From assembly GCA_964645655.1 (NCBI GenBank), contig CAZXZS010000001.1, positions 186,001 through 250,000 on the forward strand: a stretch of 64,000 nt of DNA. Direction: 5' to 3'. The position numbers and the translations under genes were made by a program. The stretch comes from JAGOUA01 sp964645655. Lineage in GTDB: Bacteria > Patescibacteriota > Patescibacteriia > 2-12-FULL-60-25. Below are positions 40,060 to 49,701 of this stretch, one piece after another. The notes under the pieces were generated by a model. It was not told where the DNA came from, ran no database searches, and saw only the letters and a list, made by a program, of their open reading frames with translations. Within the stretch, counting starts at the first letter, position 1. Each line of letters begins with the position of its first letter.

Positions 40060-41288
40060 GTATGCGGTTCGCAGACCTCATCCAAAGCTCGGTGGACAGC
40101 CTTCGGCGCACCAAGGGGCGGTCGTTCTTGACGATGATCGGCATCGTGATCGGGATCCTCTCGGTGATCCTCATGCTCTCGATCGGCCAGGCGGCCCAGC
40201 GCTACATCCTGGCGCAGATTTCGGCGTTGGGTTCGGATATCGTGTTCATCAATAACGGGTCAAAGGCGCAAGGGGACCTGCCGACGCTGTTCATCAAGCC
40301 GTCCCTCGTCGAGAAGGATGTCCGCAAGCTGCGCCTGCAGCCTTGGGTCACGCAGGTGGTCGGTCGCGTCTCGCAATCCGACGCGATCACGGGCGAAGGC
40401 ATCCAACTCTCGGCGACCGTCGTGGGGACTTCTCCCGACGAGCAGGTCGTCAGCGACATCCGCCCGCGCCTCGGGGCCTTTTTCTCGCAAGCCGCCGTCG
40501 ACAGCCGCTCGCGCGAGGCGGTCTTGGGATATGAGCTCGCGGACAAGCTGTATGGCTTCAATGACCCGCTCGGCAAGGCCATCAAGATCAACAACGTCAG
40601 CTATCGCGTCATCGGCGTGATGGAAAAGGAGGGATCCAAGAACTTCCAGAACATCGACCGCCAGGTGTATGTGCCCTACACCGCCGCGCTCGACACCTTC
40701 AATCGGCACAACCTCTCGTCGATCGCCGTCAAGACGACCCTCACGACCAATGAGGCGAAGCGCCGGCTGAAGGACCTCATCCGCGACAGCCACAACATCG
40801 AAAACCCCGGGGATGAGGACAAGAAAGACGATTTCAACATCACCACGCAAGAGGACGCGGTCGCGAGCGCGAGCCAGATCACCCAGATCCTGCAGATCCT
40901 GCTCATCTCGATCGCGGCCATCTCGCTCCTCGTGGGTGGCATCGGCATCATGAACATCATGTACGTCTCGGTGACCGAACGCATCCGTGAGATCGGATTG
41001 CGCAAGTCGTTGGGCGCGCGCGAGCGGGACATCCGGAACCAGTTCCTCTTCGAGGCCGTCGCGCAGACCACGCTTGGCGGGGTGTTGGGGATCCTGCTCG
41101 GGATCGGGCTCTCGTGGGTCGCGATCCTCGGCATCAACCAGTTCCAGCCAGGCTGGACGTTCGCGGTCTCCTGGGGATCGGTCGCCCTCAGCTTGGGGGT
41201 GTCCGGCCTCATCGGTGTAATCTTCGGGTATTTTCCGGCCCGCAAGGCCGCCCGCCTCCATCCCATCGAGGCCTTACGCTTCGAATAG
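40056..41288 (+). CDS. MacB/FtsX-type ABC permease, copy 1
   Basis: A 410-residue permease: first membrane helix at about 20-42, a large extracytoplasmic MacB periplasmic-core domain (about 45-270), then three helices ending in the EXXR-like YFPARKAARLHPIEALRFE motif common to MacB permeases. The start is GTG 40056 (4-nt overlap with the ATPase stop) or ATG 40062. Confidence 0.93.
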   Translation: MSMRFADLIQSSVDSLRRTKGRSFLTMIGIVIGILSVILMLSIGQAAQRYILAQISALGSDIVFINNGSKAQGDLPTLFIKPSLVEKDVRKLRLQPWVTQVVGRVSQSDAITGEGIQLSATVVGTSPDEQVVSDIRPRLGAFFSQAAVDSRSREAVLGYELADKLYGFNDPLGKAIKINNVSYRVIGVMEKEGSKNFQNIDRQVYVPYTAALDTFNRHNLSSIAVKTTLTTNEAKRRLKDLIRDSHNIENPGDEDKKDDFNITTQEDAVASASQITQILQILLISIAAISLLVGGIGIMNIMYVSVTERIREIGLRKSLGARERDIRNQFLFEAVAQTTLGGVLGILLGIGLSWVAILGINQFQPGWTFAVSWGSVALSLGVSGLIGVIFGYFPARKAARLHPIEALRFE

Positions 41289-41289
41289 T

Positions 41290-42525
41290 ATGAATACCCT
41301 CGACATGGCCCGCCTCTCCTGGCGCGCGCTCCTCATCAACAAGGCCCGTTCGGTCCTCACCATGCTCGGCATCATCATCGGGATCGGCTCCGTGATCCTG
41401 ATGCTTGGGGTCGGCCAGGCGGCACAGCAATACCTCATCTCCCAAGTCGCTTCGTTCGGGAGCGACTTGGTGTTCATCGGTAACGGGCGTGGCGACGAGA
41501 CCCGTGGCGGCCCGCCGAGCGCCGAAATCAAGGAGTCGCTGACCGAACGTGACTACCAGGATCTTGCCGCCTTGCCTTGGGTGACCGAAAGTGACGCTTC
41601 CGTCGCCTCCGTCGACCTCATTTCCTATGGTGGGGCCGACCGGTTCACCCAGGTATCCGGCGTCACGCCGGGCCAGGCCCGCATCTTCAACCTTGAGGTC
41701 GCCGACGGGCGCTTCCTCCTCGACAGCGACGTCGAGACGCGGGGCCGCGTGGTGGTGCTTGGGCGGGATGTCGCGAACGGCATGTTCGGCCAGGACCAGC
41801 CCATCGGCAAGGTCATCCGCATCAACCGCAAGCCCTTCCGCGTCATTGGCGTGCTTGCGCCCGCCGGCACGCGCTTCTTCTCGAACATGGACGACCAGGT
41901 CTTCTTGCCGTACACCGCCTTTTTTGACGCATACAACAAGAACCGCCTGAACTTCATCTCGGTCAAGGTGGGGGACGTCCGTCCGGAAGAGGCGAAGCGC
42001 CGCATCCGGGAGACGCTCCGCGAGAACCATGACATCGATCCGGTGAGTGATGATCTCAGCAAGGACGACTTCCGCGTGTCATCTCAGGAGGACACCGTGA
42101 AGAGCGTCGATACGATCGGCTCGATCCTGCAGATCCTGTTGGGGTCGATCGCGTCCATCTCGCTCGTCGTCGCCGGCGTCGGCATCATGAACATCATGTA
42201 TGTCACCGTGACGGAGCGTACGCGTGAGATCGGCCTGCGGAAGGCGTTGGGGGCCCGCCAGCGCGATATCTTGGGGCAGTTCCTTGCCGAGGCCGTGATC
42301 CTGACGGTCCTCGCCGGGTTGGTCGGGATCGTCTTCGGGACGACCCTCACCTGGCTCGCCATCCAGATCATCAATCGCCTCCAGCCGGGCTGGTCCTTCG
42401 TGCTGCCGGTCAACGGCATGGTCGTCGGCTTTGTCGTCGCGACCGCGATCGGGGTCGTCTTCGGGTATTTCCCGGCGCGCAAGGCGGCACGGCTAAGCCC
42501 GATCGAGGCGCTGCGGTACGAGTAG
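41290..42525 (+). CDS. MacB/FtsX-type ABC permease, copy 2
   Basis: A 411-residue paralogue of copy 1 with the same four-helix plan and the ending YFPARKAARLSPIEALRYE. It starts one base after the stop of copy 1. The two likely form a heterodimeric transporter with the shared ATPase and fusion protein; the substrate (peptide, lipid or antibiotic) is unknown. Confidence 0.93.
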   Translation: MNTLDMARLSWRALLINKARSVLTMLGIIIGIGSVILMLGVGQAAQQYLISQVASFGSDLVFIGNGRGDETRGGPPSAEIKESLTERDYQDLAALPWVTESDASVASVDLISYGGADRFTQVSGVTPGQARIFNLEVADGRFLLDSDVETRGRVVVLGRDVANGMFGQDQPIGKVIRINRKPFRVIGVLAPAGTRFFSNMDDQVFLPYTAFFDAYNKNRLNFISVKVGDVRPEEAKRRIRETLRENHDIDPVSDDLSKDDFRVSSQEDTVKSVDTIGSILQILLGSIASISLVVAGVGIMNIMYVTVTERTREIGLRKALGARQRDILGQFLAEAVILTVLAGLVGIVFGTTLTWLAIQIINRLQPGWSFVLPVNGMVVGFVVATAIGVVFGYFPARKAARLSPIEALRYE

Positions 42526-42545
42526 GGGGCGCAAGAGGATGGGTC

Positions 42546-42590
42546 AACCAGCGATCGTGACGTGCCGTGCCGCGATGGCTGGTTTATTTT
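42546..42590 (+). terminator. Terminator of the exporter operon
   Basis: A 12-bp stem with one mismatch (AACCAGC.. with ..GCTGGTT), followed by TTTATTTTA. Confidence 0.75.
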
Positions 42591-42639
42591 AGGCTTGTGC
42601 GTAATCAGGCGGTGTGCGGTGAACGTTAGGGTGTCTGCA

Positions 42640-42671
42640 GGCAAAATGAGGCACGGGCCTGAGCCCGTGCC
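42640..42671 (-). terminator. Terminator of the HrpA-like helicase gene
   Basis: GGCACGGGC pairs with GCCCGTGCC around CTGA; on the minus strand it is followed by TCATTTTG. It touches the stop codon. Confidence 0.8.
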
Positions 42672-45600
42672 TAACCAACGATCTCTTCCGCAATGATGTC
42701 TTTCGCTTGTGTGTATAAGGCGGTGTCATCCTGCCCCTCGCCAAGGGCGAGCCGCGCGAGTTTCGGACGCAACCGTTCGAGGCCTGCTTCCGAAAGGGTC
42801 GCGTCCCATTCCGCTTCGACCGTGGGGATGAGGCGCAGCAATTCGCGATAGCGGGTGGGCGCCTCTGGGCTAGTGCGGAGCAGGGTGGCGGCTTCCGTAA
42901 GGATCGGCTTCAGGCGCGTCGCCTCGCCGACGATCCCGCGGAGACGCTCCACGTTGTCGCTGGTCCGTGCCTCATCGAGGGCGGCCTTCACCGATCCGAG
43001 GCGTTGCATGATCTGCCCGCGTAATCTCTCCTGTTGTTTTTCGAGGGAGGTTGGGGACTTCCCTTGGGCGGGCTTCGGGACCCACTCCGGTCGGGTGAGG
43101 AGCTCCTTCAGGACGGCGGTCGCGCCGTGCAGGTCTTGCAAGAACCCGTTTCGGAGGAAATCCGTCATGGTCTCGGCCCGATGCTCGATCTGATCCGTGA
43201 CGCGAGGCTGTGGAGCGATTGGGGCTTGGGCGGGAGTCGCCTTCGCCTTTCTGTTCAGCAGGTCGGCGAAGCTTGCTGACGTGGTTACGCTAGGTTTCGC
43301 GGCAGCGCTTGCCGTTCCGTCCCCGTTTCGTCGGGAGGAGGACGGGAAGAGGCGTTCCGCATAATCGCCTTCGATCGTCCGTATCGGTTCCCAATGGATC
43401 CCATCTTCCGCAGGCCGTACCTCGATGGCCTTGTGCGCGTCGCGTGGGAAAACGAATATCCCATCAGGGAGGGAGTATCCGATCGCGCCATCGCCGCCCC
43501 AACTCGTCACCACGCGATTACCGTGGACAAGGAGTGTCCGTCCCGACTTGCCGATAGGGATCTCCGAGGGGGATTGCTGTTCGGCAGGCGAATGGGCCTC
43601 GGTAGGGGCAAAGGCCTTGGCTACCCGTCCATTCTTCACGACGATAAGCCGAGCATAATGCCGATCCCTGCCCTCGAGGATATCCGCCAACTCGCGACGT
43701 AGCTCAAGGTCCTTGGGTTGGCGGAGGTCGGCAAGGCGCCTTTCGAGATCGGTGATGAGGCGTTCTACGCGTTCCGGATCCGGAAGCGGGGCCAATTGCC
43801 AGGTTCCTGCCGGAAGCCGCGTTTGGGCGGCGTATCGGATGTCTTGCCAGAGCGTTCGGAAGGCGTCTTCCTGGGCGCGCGTCAGGCCGAATTCAGCATA
43901 CGCCCGCGAACCTGAACCGAAGGAGGTCTCCATGGTCTCTCGTAAGGCTTCTATGCGCGGTTGTAGGCTCTCCATTTGGACAAGGTCTCGCCGACGCGCT
44001 TCGGCGCGCTCGTCAAGGAACGCCTCGATGCCTCCCAACGCATCGAGGGCCGCCCGTGGATCCGCATCCTCCTGCCAGTCGCCGTTGAGCCGCTCTTGAT
44101 AGGACGGCTTATGAAGGGCTCGGAACGCTTCCCGGTAGGCAGCCTCAATGCGTTTTGCGTCTTCTGGGGCTAGCCAGGCGGCGTAGGCGGCTTGGACGCG
44201 CTCGGCATCGTACCCTTCGATGAGGCCCGCGATGCGTGTGCGGACGCGCGTCAGCTGGACGATGGCCGTCTCCAGCAGCGTCTCGCCGTTCTCCTGGACC
44301 GTCTCGCGGTCCTTGGCGCGTTGCTCTTTCGCGATGACCATCCGTTCATGCGCGTCCGTCTTTTCTTGGTCTGCCGCTGCCGCTTCTGCGGACGGGTGGT
44401 ACCGGAGCTGGAAGACGGCGCGTAGGCCGTTCGCGCGATAATCCCACTCGTTATGCAGGTGGACGGATGGGTACGCGTACACGGACTCGCCGTTCGGTTT
44501 CTTGGCGTAGGCGACCGGCCCAAGCCCAAGGTCCGCAAGGTGGGGGACTTGTCCCGCTTGCGACGGCAGGCTTTGTGGGCGTAAGGCTTCAAAGGCGTGT
44601 TTTAGGTAGGCGTCCTCGACCAGCCGTTGCAGGTCGCCAAGATTTTTTGTGGCATATTCGGTCCAGGTGGGGACCTTCACCCTCCAGGCGAGCGTATCGT
44701 CCTGTCCCAGGCATCTGATGGCGCGGCGAACGTCCGCTTCCGCATCTTCCGGCGAAAGGCGGGCCAGGCGGAGATAGGTCTTTTCCAGCGTCTCTTCCCC
44801 GAGTTCGATCGTCACCTCCTGATGGTCTTGCCGATCGGTCTCCCGCCAAGCGTTCGGACTGCCTTCGACGAACGCATATTCGATCGGACAGGGACGTCCG
44901 TCGAGGTCGATCCGATCGGGCGCTTCCTGGTGGATCGCGGCGCGCGTTTCATCATCACAAATATCCTCGAGACGGAGGCGGTAATCCGTATCCAGGGCAA
45001 GCGCTTCTTCTAGGCTGATCGCGTCGCCGAGCCGGGATTCGTACCAGGCTCCCAGTCCCTTCCAGGGGATCCGTCCTTTTGCTCGTGCGCGCAGGCGGTC
45101 GAGCTCTTCCGCGATGGCCCGATTCGCGTTCCCGTGCAAGCGGGGATCCTGGGCAAGCGCGTGCGTCCCGCTCGCCAGCTCTTCGCCAAGTGCGCGCGTG
45201 GCTTCCGGTGACCGTTCACGGATCGTCCCGTCACCCAAGTGCAGCCATCGGCCGTCTTTCGCGCGAAAGGAGACCCCGACGGTCGTCCGTATCTCGCCGC
45301 GTTCCGTGAGCGAGAAACGGGGCTGCCCTTCCCGTCGGGTGAGCTGCGGGATCGCCAAGAGCAGGTCGCCCGCATCGATCGGGTGGACCCCGATGGCGTA
45401 GCGGAATTTTACCTTTTCTGCCGCTCCGCGCTTTCCGGCCATCGTGCCCCAGCCCTCCTGCAGGTCGAGGCAGACCCCTATCGGCGGAAGCTTGTCTTGG
45501 GCAAGGGAGGATCCGTTGATACGTACTTGGCGATCGCCGTTATCGAGCCGTTCGTATTCGTAGCCTCGTCGAGACCCGGTCGAGCGGATGAGGTGGTCCG

Positions 45601-47812
45601 GGGCGTAGCCCGCCAGGATGGCGTGGGTCAGGTGCTCGCCCGTGGCGTCCGACGGCCCGCTTTGAACGATCCCGCGCAAGTCTTTCAGGACACGGTAGTA
45701 GCCGCGTTCGGCGCGTTGGAGGACGGCAAAATCCAAGCCGTGTTCGGCGCAAAATCGCTCGCGCGTGCCGTTCGGTTCCTTGCGGAAGAGGGTGAAGATC
45801 CTGTGGTAGAGCAGCCAGTCCGAGGTGAGGCCTTCGCGCAAGGGGGCTTGCCGCTCCCGTAGCGTTTCTTGCGCCGTCCGGCGGACATTCTCTTCACGGA
45901 TTCCCAGTTCTTCCATTGAGTAGCGTTCCTGGATCGGCTGGCCATTAGGTGCCGCCAGCGGCTTACGGGCTTCTGCCCGACCGGAAGCCGTCGGCGCATT
46001 CGTTTCGTCAAGGAACCCTTTGTTCCGCAGCTCCGCCAAGGCTTGCGCGACTTCGTGTTCCTGAAGCCGGTAGCCAAGCCGTGTCTGGCTGAGGTCCGTT
46101 TCTCCCATGGCGACGAGACGCAAGATGACCGCTTCGGCGGCGGTGAGCCGCGCTTCCGCACTGGCGCCGTATCCCGGGATCGTTTCCAGGTACGCCCACC
46201 GCTTCTTTTCCCTGCTTCCGCGCTCGATCAGCTGGCTACGGGCAATCGATTCGTCTTCGCGGCTGACGCGCCGCAAGGCATTCCCTTCCTCGATCAGCTG
46301 GGCGATGCCGACGGCTTCATTCACGCACCCGAGCGCTTCGGCGGCGGCAACCACCCGTCCGAGCCGCGGTTCGAGCGGCAGCTCGGCCATCCGCTTCCCG
46401 ACCCGTGTCAGCGCCCGATCTTCGGTGATCGCGCCCAGGTCGTGCAGCGTCTGGATCGCCACCGCGAGGTGTTCCGCCGGTGGCGGATCGACGAAGGGGA
46501 ACGTTTCGAGGTCGCGGATCCCCATGCCGATCAAGCGTAGCGCCATGTGTGCGAGGTTGAGGCGCTTGATCTCCGCCTCCGGATGGTCCGGAAGGTCCGC
46601 GAATTCGGCGTCCGTCACGAGGCGGTGTACGGTCCCCTTGGCCAAGCGTCCGGCCCGTCCCGCCCGCTGGATGCATTCCGCCTTGCTCGCCTCGACCTCG
46701 GTCAGCACTTCCAGGCCGGTCTTTGGATCAAACCGGACCTCCTTCTTCCGGCAGCTGTCGATGACGTGGGTGATCCCCGGCACCGTGAGCGACGTTTCCG
46801 CGATGTTCGTCGAGATGATCACGCGTCGCCGCCGGTCGCCGGCGCGCTTGCCTTGGAGGACGTACGCGCGTTCCGCGTGGCTGTTTTCCCCGTGGAGCGT
46901 CATCGTTTCCACCGTGTCGCCCAATCGGCTTCTTGCGAGCAGGTCGTTCAGCGTGTCGCGGGTCGCCAGGATCTCGTTTTTTCCAGGCATGAATATCAGG
47001 ATGTCCCCGCCCTGTCCCTGGCGGATGATGTCCAGCGCCTGTTCGGCGGCGAGCGTTGGATAGGGACGCGCGCGTTCCCGACCGGTTGCCTTGTCCACTT
47101 CATATTTCTTCCGCGGCTCGATATGGCCGACGGTCACCTCATGCATCTTTCCGCGTGACTGGATCACGGCGACGTCTGGGATGCCGAAAAACCCCTGGAG
47201 CTTCTTTTGCTCCATCGTGGCGCTGGCGACGATGATCTTGATGGGCTTCCGGCCTTGTTTGCGGCGGAGCTCATTTGCCCGCTTGAGCAGGCCGACCGTG
47301 AGGTCGATGTCGAGGCTCCGTTCATGGGCCTCGTCCACGATGACCGCATCGTACCGCTCTAGGAGCGGGTCTTTTTGCAGCTGGTTCAGGAGGATCCCGC
47401 TGGTCTGGATCTGGATCTCCGTCTCCGGCCGGTTCCCGTGAAACTCCGACGTCGAGTAGCAGATTTCCGGTCCAAATTCGAGCTCGTGGCGGGCGGCCGT
47501 GGCGATGCACACGTTCTCCGCCGCATCGCGCCGCGGCTGCGTCATCCCGACGATCGCCCCGCGTCCGAGCGCGTTCCGTACCAAGACGGCGACGTCAATC
47601 GATTTTCCCGCGCCGGGAGGCGCCTCGATCGAGACGGCGTCATGCATCTGGATGGCATAGGTGATGGCCGCATGCTTTTCCGTGATCGGGAGATGCCTCC
47701 GCCGCAGTTCGCCGTCATTCGCCCGCGCCAACTCGGCGATCGCGCGCTGCGTCCGTTCCCGGATCGCCACTTCTGCGGGCAGTTCGCGCCCGCCCCGTCG
47801 TTCGTGGTTCAT
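42671..47812 (-). CDS. Giant DEAH-box RNA helicase, HrpA-like
   Basis: A 1713-residue protein, about 400 longer than E. coli HrpA. The N-terminal 560 residues carry the helicase core: PPGAGKS (Lys70), DEAH (160-163), SATM, STNIAETSLTVPGITHVIDS and QRAGRAGR, then winged-helix and ratchet-like regions. The middle and C-terminal parts include a long charged region with coiled-coil stretches (about 1150-1420) and a C-terminal helical segment after a Pro/Ser/Ala-rich linker (about 1480-1560). HrpA relatives act on ribosomes and mRNA. Cotranscribed with the 47828 gene upstream. The C-terminal extension has no recognised domain. Confidence 0.9.
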   Translation of the reverse strand: MNHERRGGRELPAEVAIRERTQRAIAELARANDGELRRRHLPITEKHAAITYAIQMHDAVSIEAPPGAGKSIDVAVLVRNALGRGAIVGMTQPRRDAAENVCIATAARHELEFGPEICYSTSEFHGNRPETEIQIQTSGILLNQLQKDPLLERYDAVIVDEAHERSLDIDLTVGLLKRANELRRKQGRKPIKIIVASATMEQKKLQGFFGIPDVAVIQSRGKMHEVTVGHIEPRKKYEVDKATGRERARPYPTLAAEQALDIIRQGQGGDILIFMPGKNEILATRDTLNDLLARSRLGDTVETMTLHGENSHAERAYVLQGKRAGDRRRRVIISTNIAETSLTVPGITHVIDSCRKKEVRFDPKTGLEVLTEVEASKAECIQRAGRAGRLAKGTVHRLVTDAEFADLPDHPEAEIKRLNLAHMALRLIGMGIRDLETFPFVDPPPAEHLAVAIQTLHDLGAITEDRALTRVGKRMAELPLEPRLGRVVAAAEALGCVNEAVGIAQLIEEGNALRRVSREDESIARSQLIERGSREKKRWAYLETIPGYGASAEARLTAAEAVILRLVAMGETDLSQTRLGYRLQEHEVAQALAELRNKGFLDETNAPTASGRAEARKPLAAPNGQPIQERYSMEELGIREENVRRTAQETLRERQAPLREGLTSDWLLYHRIFTLFRKEPNGTRERFCAEHGLDFAVLQRAERGYYRVLKDLRGIVQSGPSDATGEHLTHAILAGYAPDHLIRSTGSRRGYEYERLDNGDRQVRINGSSLAQDKLPPIGVCLDLQEGWGTMAGKRGAAEKVKFRYAIGVHPIDAGDLLLAIPQLTRREGQPRFSLTERGEIRTTVGVSFRAKDGRWLHLGDGTIRERSPEATRALGEELASGTHALAQDPRLHGNANRAIAEELDRLRARAKGRIPWKGLGAWYESRLGDAISLEEALALDTDYRLRLEDICDDETRAAIHQEAPDRIDLDGRPCPIEYAFVEGSPNAWRETDRQDHQEVTIELGEETLEKTYLRLARLSPEDAEADVRRAIRCLGQDDTLAWRVKVPTWTEYATKNLGDLQRLVEDAYLKHAFEALRPQSLPSQAGQVPHLADLGLGPVAYAKKPNGESVYAYPSVHLHNEWDYRANGLRAVFQLRYHPSAEAAAADQEKTDAHERMVIAKEQRAKDRETVQENGETLLETAIVQLTRVRTRIAGLIEGYDAERVQAAYAAWLAPEDAKRIEAAYREAFRALHKPSYQERLNGDWQEDADPRAALDALGGIEAFLDERAEARRRDLVQMESLQPRIEALRETMETSFGSGSRAYAEFGLTRAQEDAFRTLWQDIRYAAQTRLPAGTWQLAPLPDPERVERLITDLERRLADLRQPKDLELRRELADILEGRDRHYARLIVVKNGRVAKAFAPTEAHSPAEQQSPSEIPIGKSGRTLLVHGNRVVTSWGGDGAIGYSLPDGIFVFPRDAHKAIEVRPAEDGIHWEPIRTIEGDYAERLFPSSSRRNGDGTASAAAKPSVTTSASFADLLNRKAKATPAQAPIAPQPRVTDQIEHRAETMTDFLRNGFLQDLHGATAVLKELLTRPEWVPKPAQGKSPTSLEKQQERLRGQIMQRLGSVKAALDEARTSDNVERLRGIVGEATRLKPILTEAATLLRTSPEAPTRYRELLRLIPTVEAEWDATLSEAGLERLRPKLARLALGEGQDDTALYTQAKDIIAEEIVG

Positions 47813-47827
47813 AGGGGGTCTCTGGGA

Positions 47828-48391
47828 TCAAAGGGTGATATGGAAATCGCCCACGGCATAGCGCGCCTTCCGTGCCCAGCCGCGTCGGAGGGCATAGGCG
47901 ACGATCGCGGTTGCCGTATCGGCATCTCCCGTGAAGACGAGGTGGTCCGTTTCGATCCGCTCGTGCAGGAGAGGCGCAATGCTCCGCCGCAGGTCAGTTG
48001 GGTCAAGTGGGGCAATCCGTCCCAAGTCCAGGATCATTTCTGTCCGTGGGGTCGCTTCCCGGGGTGTCGGTCCGCTCTGTACAATTTCCTCTAGGAAATG
48101 TGTCTGTTGAGGGCGCTCGCACGCATCTTCCATGAAGGTGGTATGCGTCACGAGCGCGCATCCTTCCGTGATCTCGACGGACGTCTCGGGGACGCGCGCA
48201 TGCAGCTCGCGAAAGACTAATAGCGAAAACCAGGCAGGCTGGTCCTGCTGCGGGATGTGCACGGGTGCGCCGCTCAGTCGCTCTGCCTGTTCGCGGATCC
48301 AAGCCGTGACAGGGATCAGGTCGCGCATCGACACCGACGGCGCATCCAGGATGGGGAAGGGTTCGTAGGCAAGAAGGGGAGGAAGGGGCAT
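47828..48391 (-). CDS. Hypothetical protein upstream of the HrpA-like helicase (187 aa)
   Basis: It is 15 bp upstream of the helicase gene on the same strand, so probably in one operon. The protein has an N-terminal Pro/Leu-rich segment (MPLPPLLAYEPFPILDAPS), a middle alpha/beta region and the ending VFTGDADTATAIVAYALRRGWARKARYAVGDFHITL. No signal peptide or known motif. ATG 48391 was chosen because the long N-terminal extension to 48628 reads as non-coding. Family unknown. Confidence 0.65.
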   Translation of the reverse strand: MPLPPLLAYEPFPILDAPSVSMRDLIPVTAWIREQAERLSGAPVHIPQQDQPAWFSLLVFRELHARVPETSVEITEGCALVTHTTFMEDACERPQQTHFLEEIVQSGPTPREATPRTEMILDLGRIAPLDPTDLRRSIAPLLHERIETDHLVFTGDADTATAIVAYALRRGWARKARYAVGDFHITL

Positions 48392-48630
48392 AGGATCCGA
48401 TCGTGGCCGCGGAATGCGTTTGAAGGAGGCGGACGCCACGATTCCTGCACGAGTATACCGTCTGCTCGCATCGGGTGAAAGGTTCCCCTCGTCGTGGTTC
48501 TTCCCCATGTGCGTTGCCGTTCGGGAGAAGGCCGATCCGCCATATGTGCACATCCGGACGCTCGCTGAACGCCTTCTGGCATGTGGCAGGTGATATCCTG
48601 GCCACGATATTTTGTGCGTGAATCGCACAT
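48392..48630. other. Intergenic region without a visible gene
   Basis: About 240 bases between the tRNA-Tyr terminator and the 47828 gene. No supported frame or RNA is seen. Confidence 0.4.
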
Positions 48631-48665
48631 ACGCAAAAACTCGCCTTGAGGGCGAGTGTTTGCGT
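48631..48665 (-). terminator. Terminator of tRNA-Tyr
   Basis: A 15-bp stem with one mismatch (ACGCAAAAACTCGCC region with GGCGAGTGTTTGCGT) immediately 3' of the tRNA; the minus strand gives a T run. Confidence 0.8.
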
Positions 48666-48751
48666 GGTGGGTGGAGAAGGATTCGAACCTTCGAAGGCGC
48701 AGGGCCAACAGATTTACAGTCTGTCCCGTTTGACCGCTTCGGTATCCACCC
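48665..48751 (-). tRNA. tRNA-Tyr (GTA), CCA encoded
   Basis: On the minus strand: acceptor GGGTGGA/TCCACCC, anticodon stem ACAGA/TCTGT with loop CTGTAAA (anticodon GTA), a long variable arm typical of bacterial tRNA-Tyr, T-loop TTCGAAT, discriminator A and encoded CCA. Confidence 0.97.
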
Positions 48752-48768
48752 GTCCGTGTCGTGGAAAG

Positions 48769-48797
48769 AGACTACCGATTCGGCCGGGGCTTGGCAA
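48769..48797 (-). promoter_or_regulatory. tRNA-Tyr promoter
   Basis: TTGCCA (48797-48792), 17 bp, TAGTCT (48774-48769) on the minus strand. Confidence 0.75.
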
Positions 48798-48799
48798 GG

Positions 48800-49251
48800 G
48801 AGGGGTTCGGATATGAAAAATCGCGACCGATCCCAGGACGGGACGTTGTGGTCGCGAGACGGTTCTTGCGAGCGCCAGGCTCTCCGTCGGTCAGGCCGCG
48901 GAGGGGGGGGTGGGCGGCCTACGGGTAAGCGGGCGGTGGGGCGGGGGAGGCATGTTCGCCCGGTCTAGGTCTTGCCAGCCGCTGAGCGCAGCCGGAGAGG
49001 TCCTTCCGGGTCGATTTCCTGATCCCGTGTGTCAGCCCGCTGCCGTTGGGCCGCGGGGCACGGCGCGCATTTGTCTCTCGGGCCCGGGCGTCACGCGACG
49101 TAGCCGGGCGCGAGATCGGTCGTTCGCGCCGCTGCCGGTTGGGGGCTCCGCTTGCGCTGCCATTCCGGGCGATCGAGCAAGATCCGTAGGACGAGACTAG
49201 CCAAATCCGGGATGCCTGTCAAGGGGGGACGTATGTCCAGGCCTGTCCATG
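48800..49251. other. GC-rich region without a visible gene
   Basis: About 450 bases, GC-rich with G runs (around 48902-48912), between tRNA-Tyr and tRNA-Thr. Frames here are short, lack ribosome-binding sites and look non-coding. No RNase P or SRP RNA motif was found. Confidence 0.45.
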
Positions 49252-49274
49252 AAAAAATCCCCTAAGAGGGGATT
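49252..49274 (-). terminator. Terminator of tRNA-Thr
   Basis: AATCCCCT pairs with AGGGGATT around AAG; the minus strand ends in TTTTTT. Confidence 0.85.
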
Positions 49275-49280
49275 GTTTCA

Positions 49281-49356
49281 TGGAGCCGTTGACCGGGATT
49301 GAACCGGTGACCTCTTCCTTACCATGGAAGTGCTCTACCAGCTGAGCTACAACGGC
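49281..49356 (-). tRNA. tRNA-Thr (GGT), CCA encoded
   Basis: On the minus strand: acceptor GCCGTTG/CAACGGC, anticodon stem CTTCC/GGAAG with loop ATGGTAA (anticodon GGT), T-loop TTCAATC, discriminator T and encoded CCA. Confidence 0.97.
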
Positions 49357-49384
49357 AAAATGGGTTTTTTCGCGGAGCGCGAGG

Positions 49385-49413
49385 ACTTTATCAAAAGAGG
49401 GGGGTCGCGTCAA
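49385..49413 (-). promoter_or_regulatory. tRNA-Thr promoter
   Basis: TTGACG (49413-49408), 17 bp, TAAAGT (49390-49385) on the minus strand. Confidence 0.75.
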
Positions 49414-49489
49414 ACGCAAGGGAGCGGCCTGCCCGGCAGGGGTGTGGGGCCGGCGCCCACGAAGGCCGCCCTTTTGCCTCGGGCGGGCC

Positions 49490-49621
49490 GGTCCACGGCG
49501 GGCAGGCGAGACAATCCTCCTCCGGGTACGCATCATTTTCTGCTGAAAATGTGCTCACGCTCGCGCCGGTCGCGCTCCGCGGGCCCCTCCGGAGGACGTC
49601 TCGCCCGCCCCGCCGGGGACC
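49490..49621. repeat. Large imperfect inverted repeat
   Basis: Arms of about 33-36 nt (49490-49525 and 49589-49621), both outlining GGTCC-CGGCGGG-GGCGAGAC-TCCTCC-CCGG, with a few mismatches and indels; the centre contains CATTTTC-TGCT-GAAAATG. It lies between the tRNA-Thr promoter and the PurA-like gene's terminator, where no gene is seen. Confidence 0.65.
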
Positions 49622-49675
49622 TAGAGGGGGAGGAAAAGGATGATATGTACAAAAAAGAGTGGACGAAGGAGAAAG

Positions 49676-49701
49676 AAAAAGACGAACGCGGGGCGTTCGT
49701 C
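49676..49701 (-). terminator. Terminator overlapping the stop of the PurA-like gene
   Basis: GACGAACGC pairs with GCGTTCGTC around GGG; the minus strand ends in TTTTTC. The TGA stop is in the stem. Confidence 0.88.

Noticed and set aside
48992..49030. CCCGGAAGG stretch on the minus strand as an SRP RNA core
   Set aside because: The flanking AGCAG half and stem are missing.
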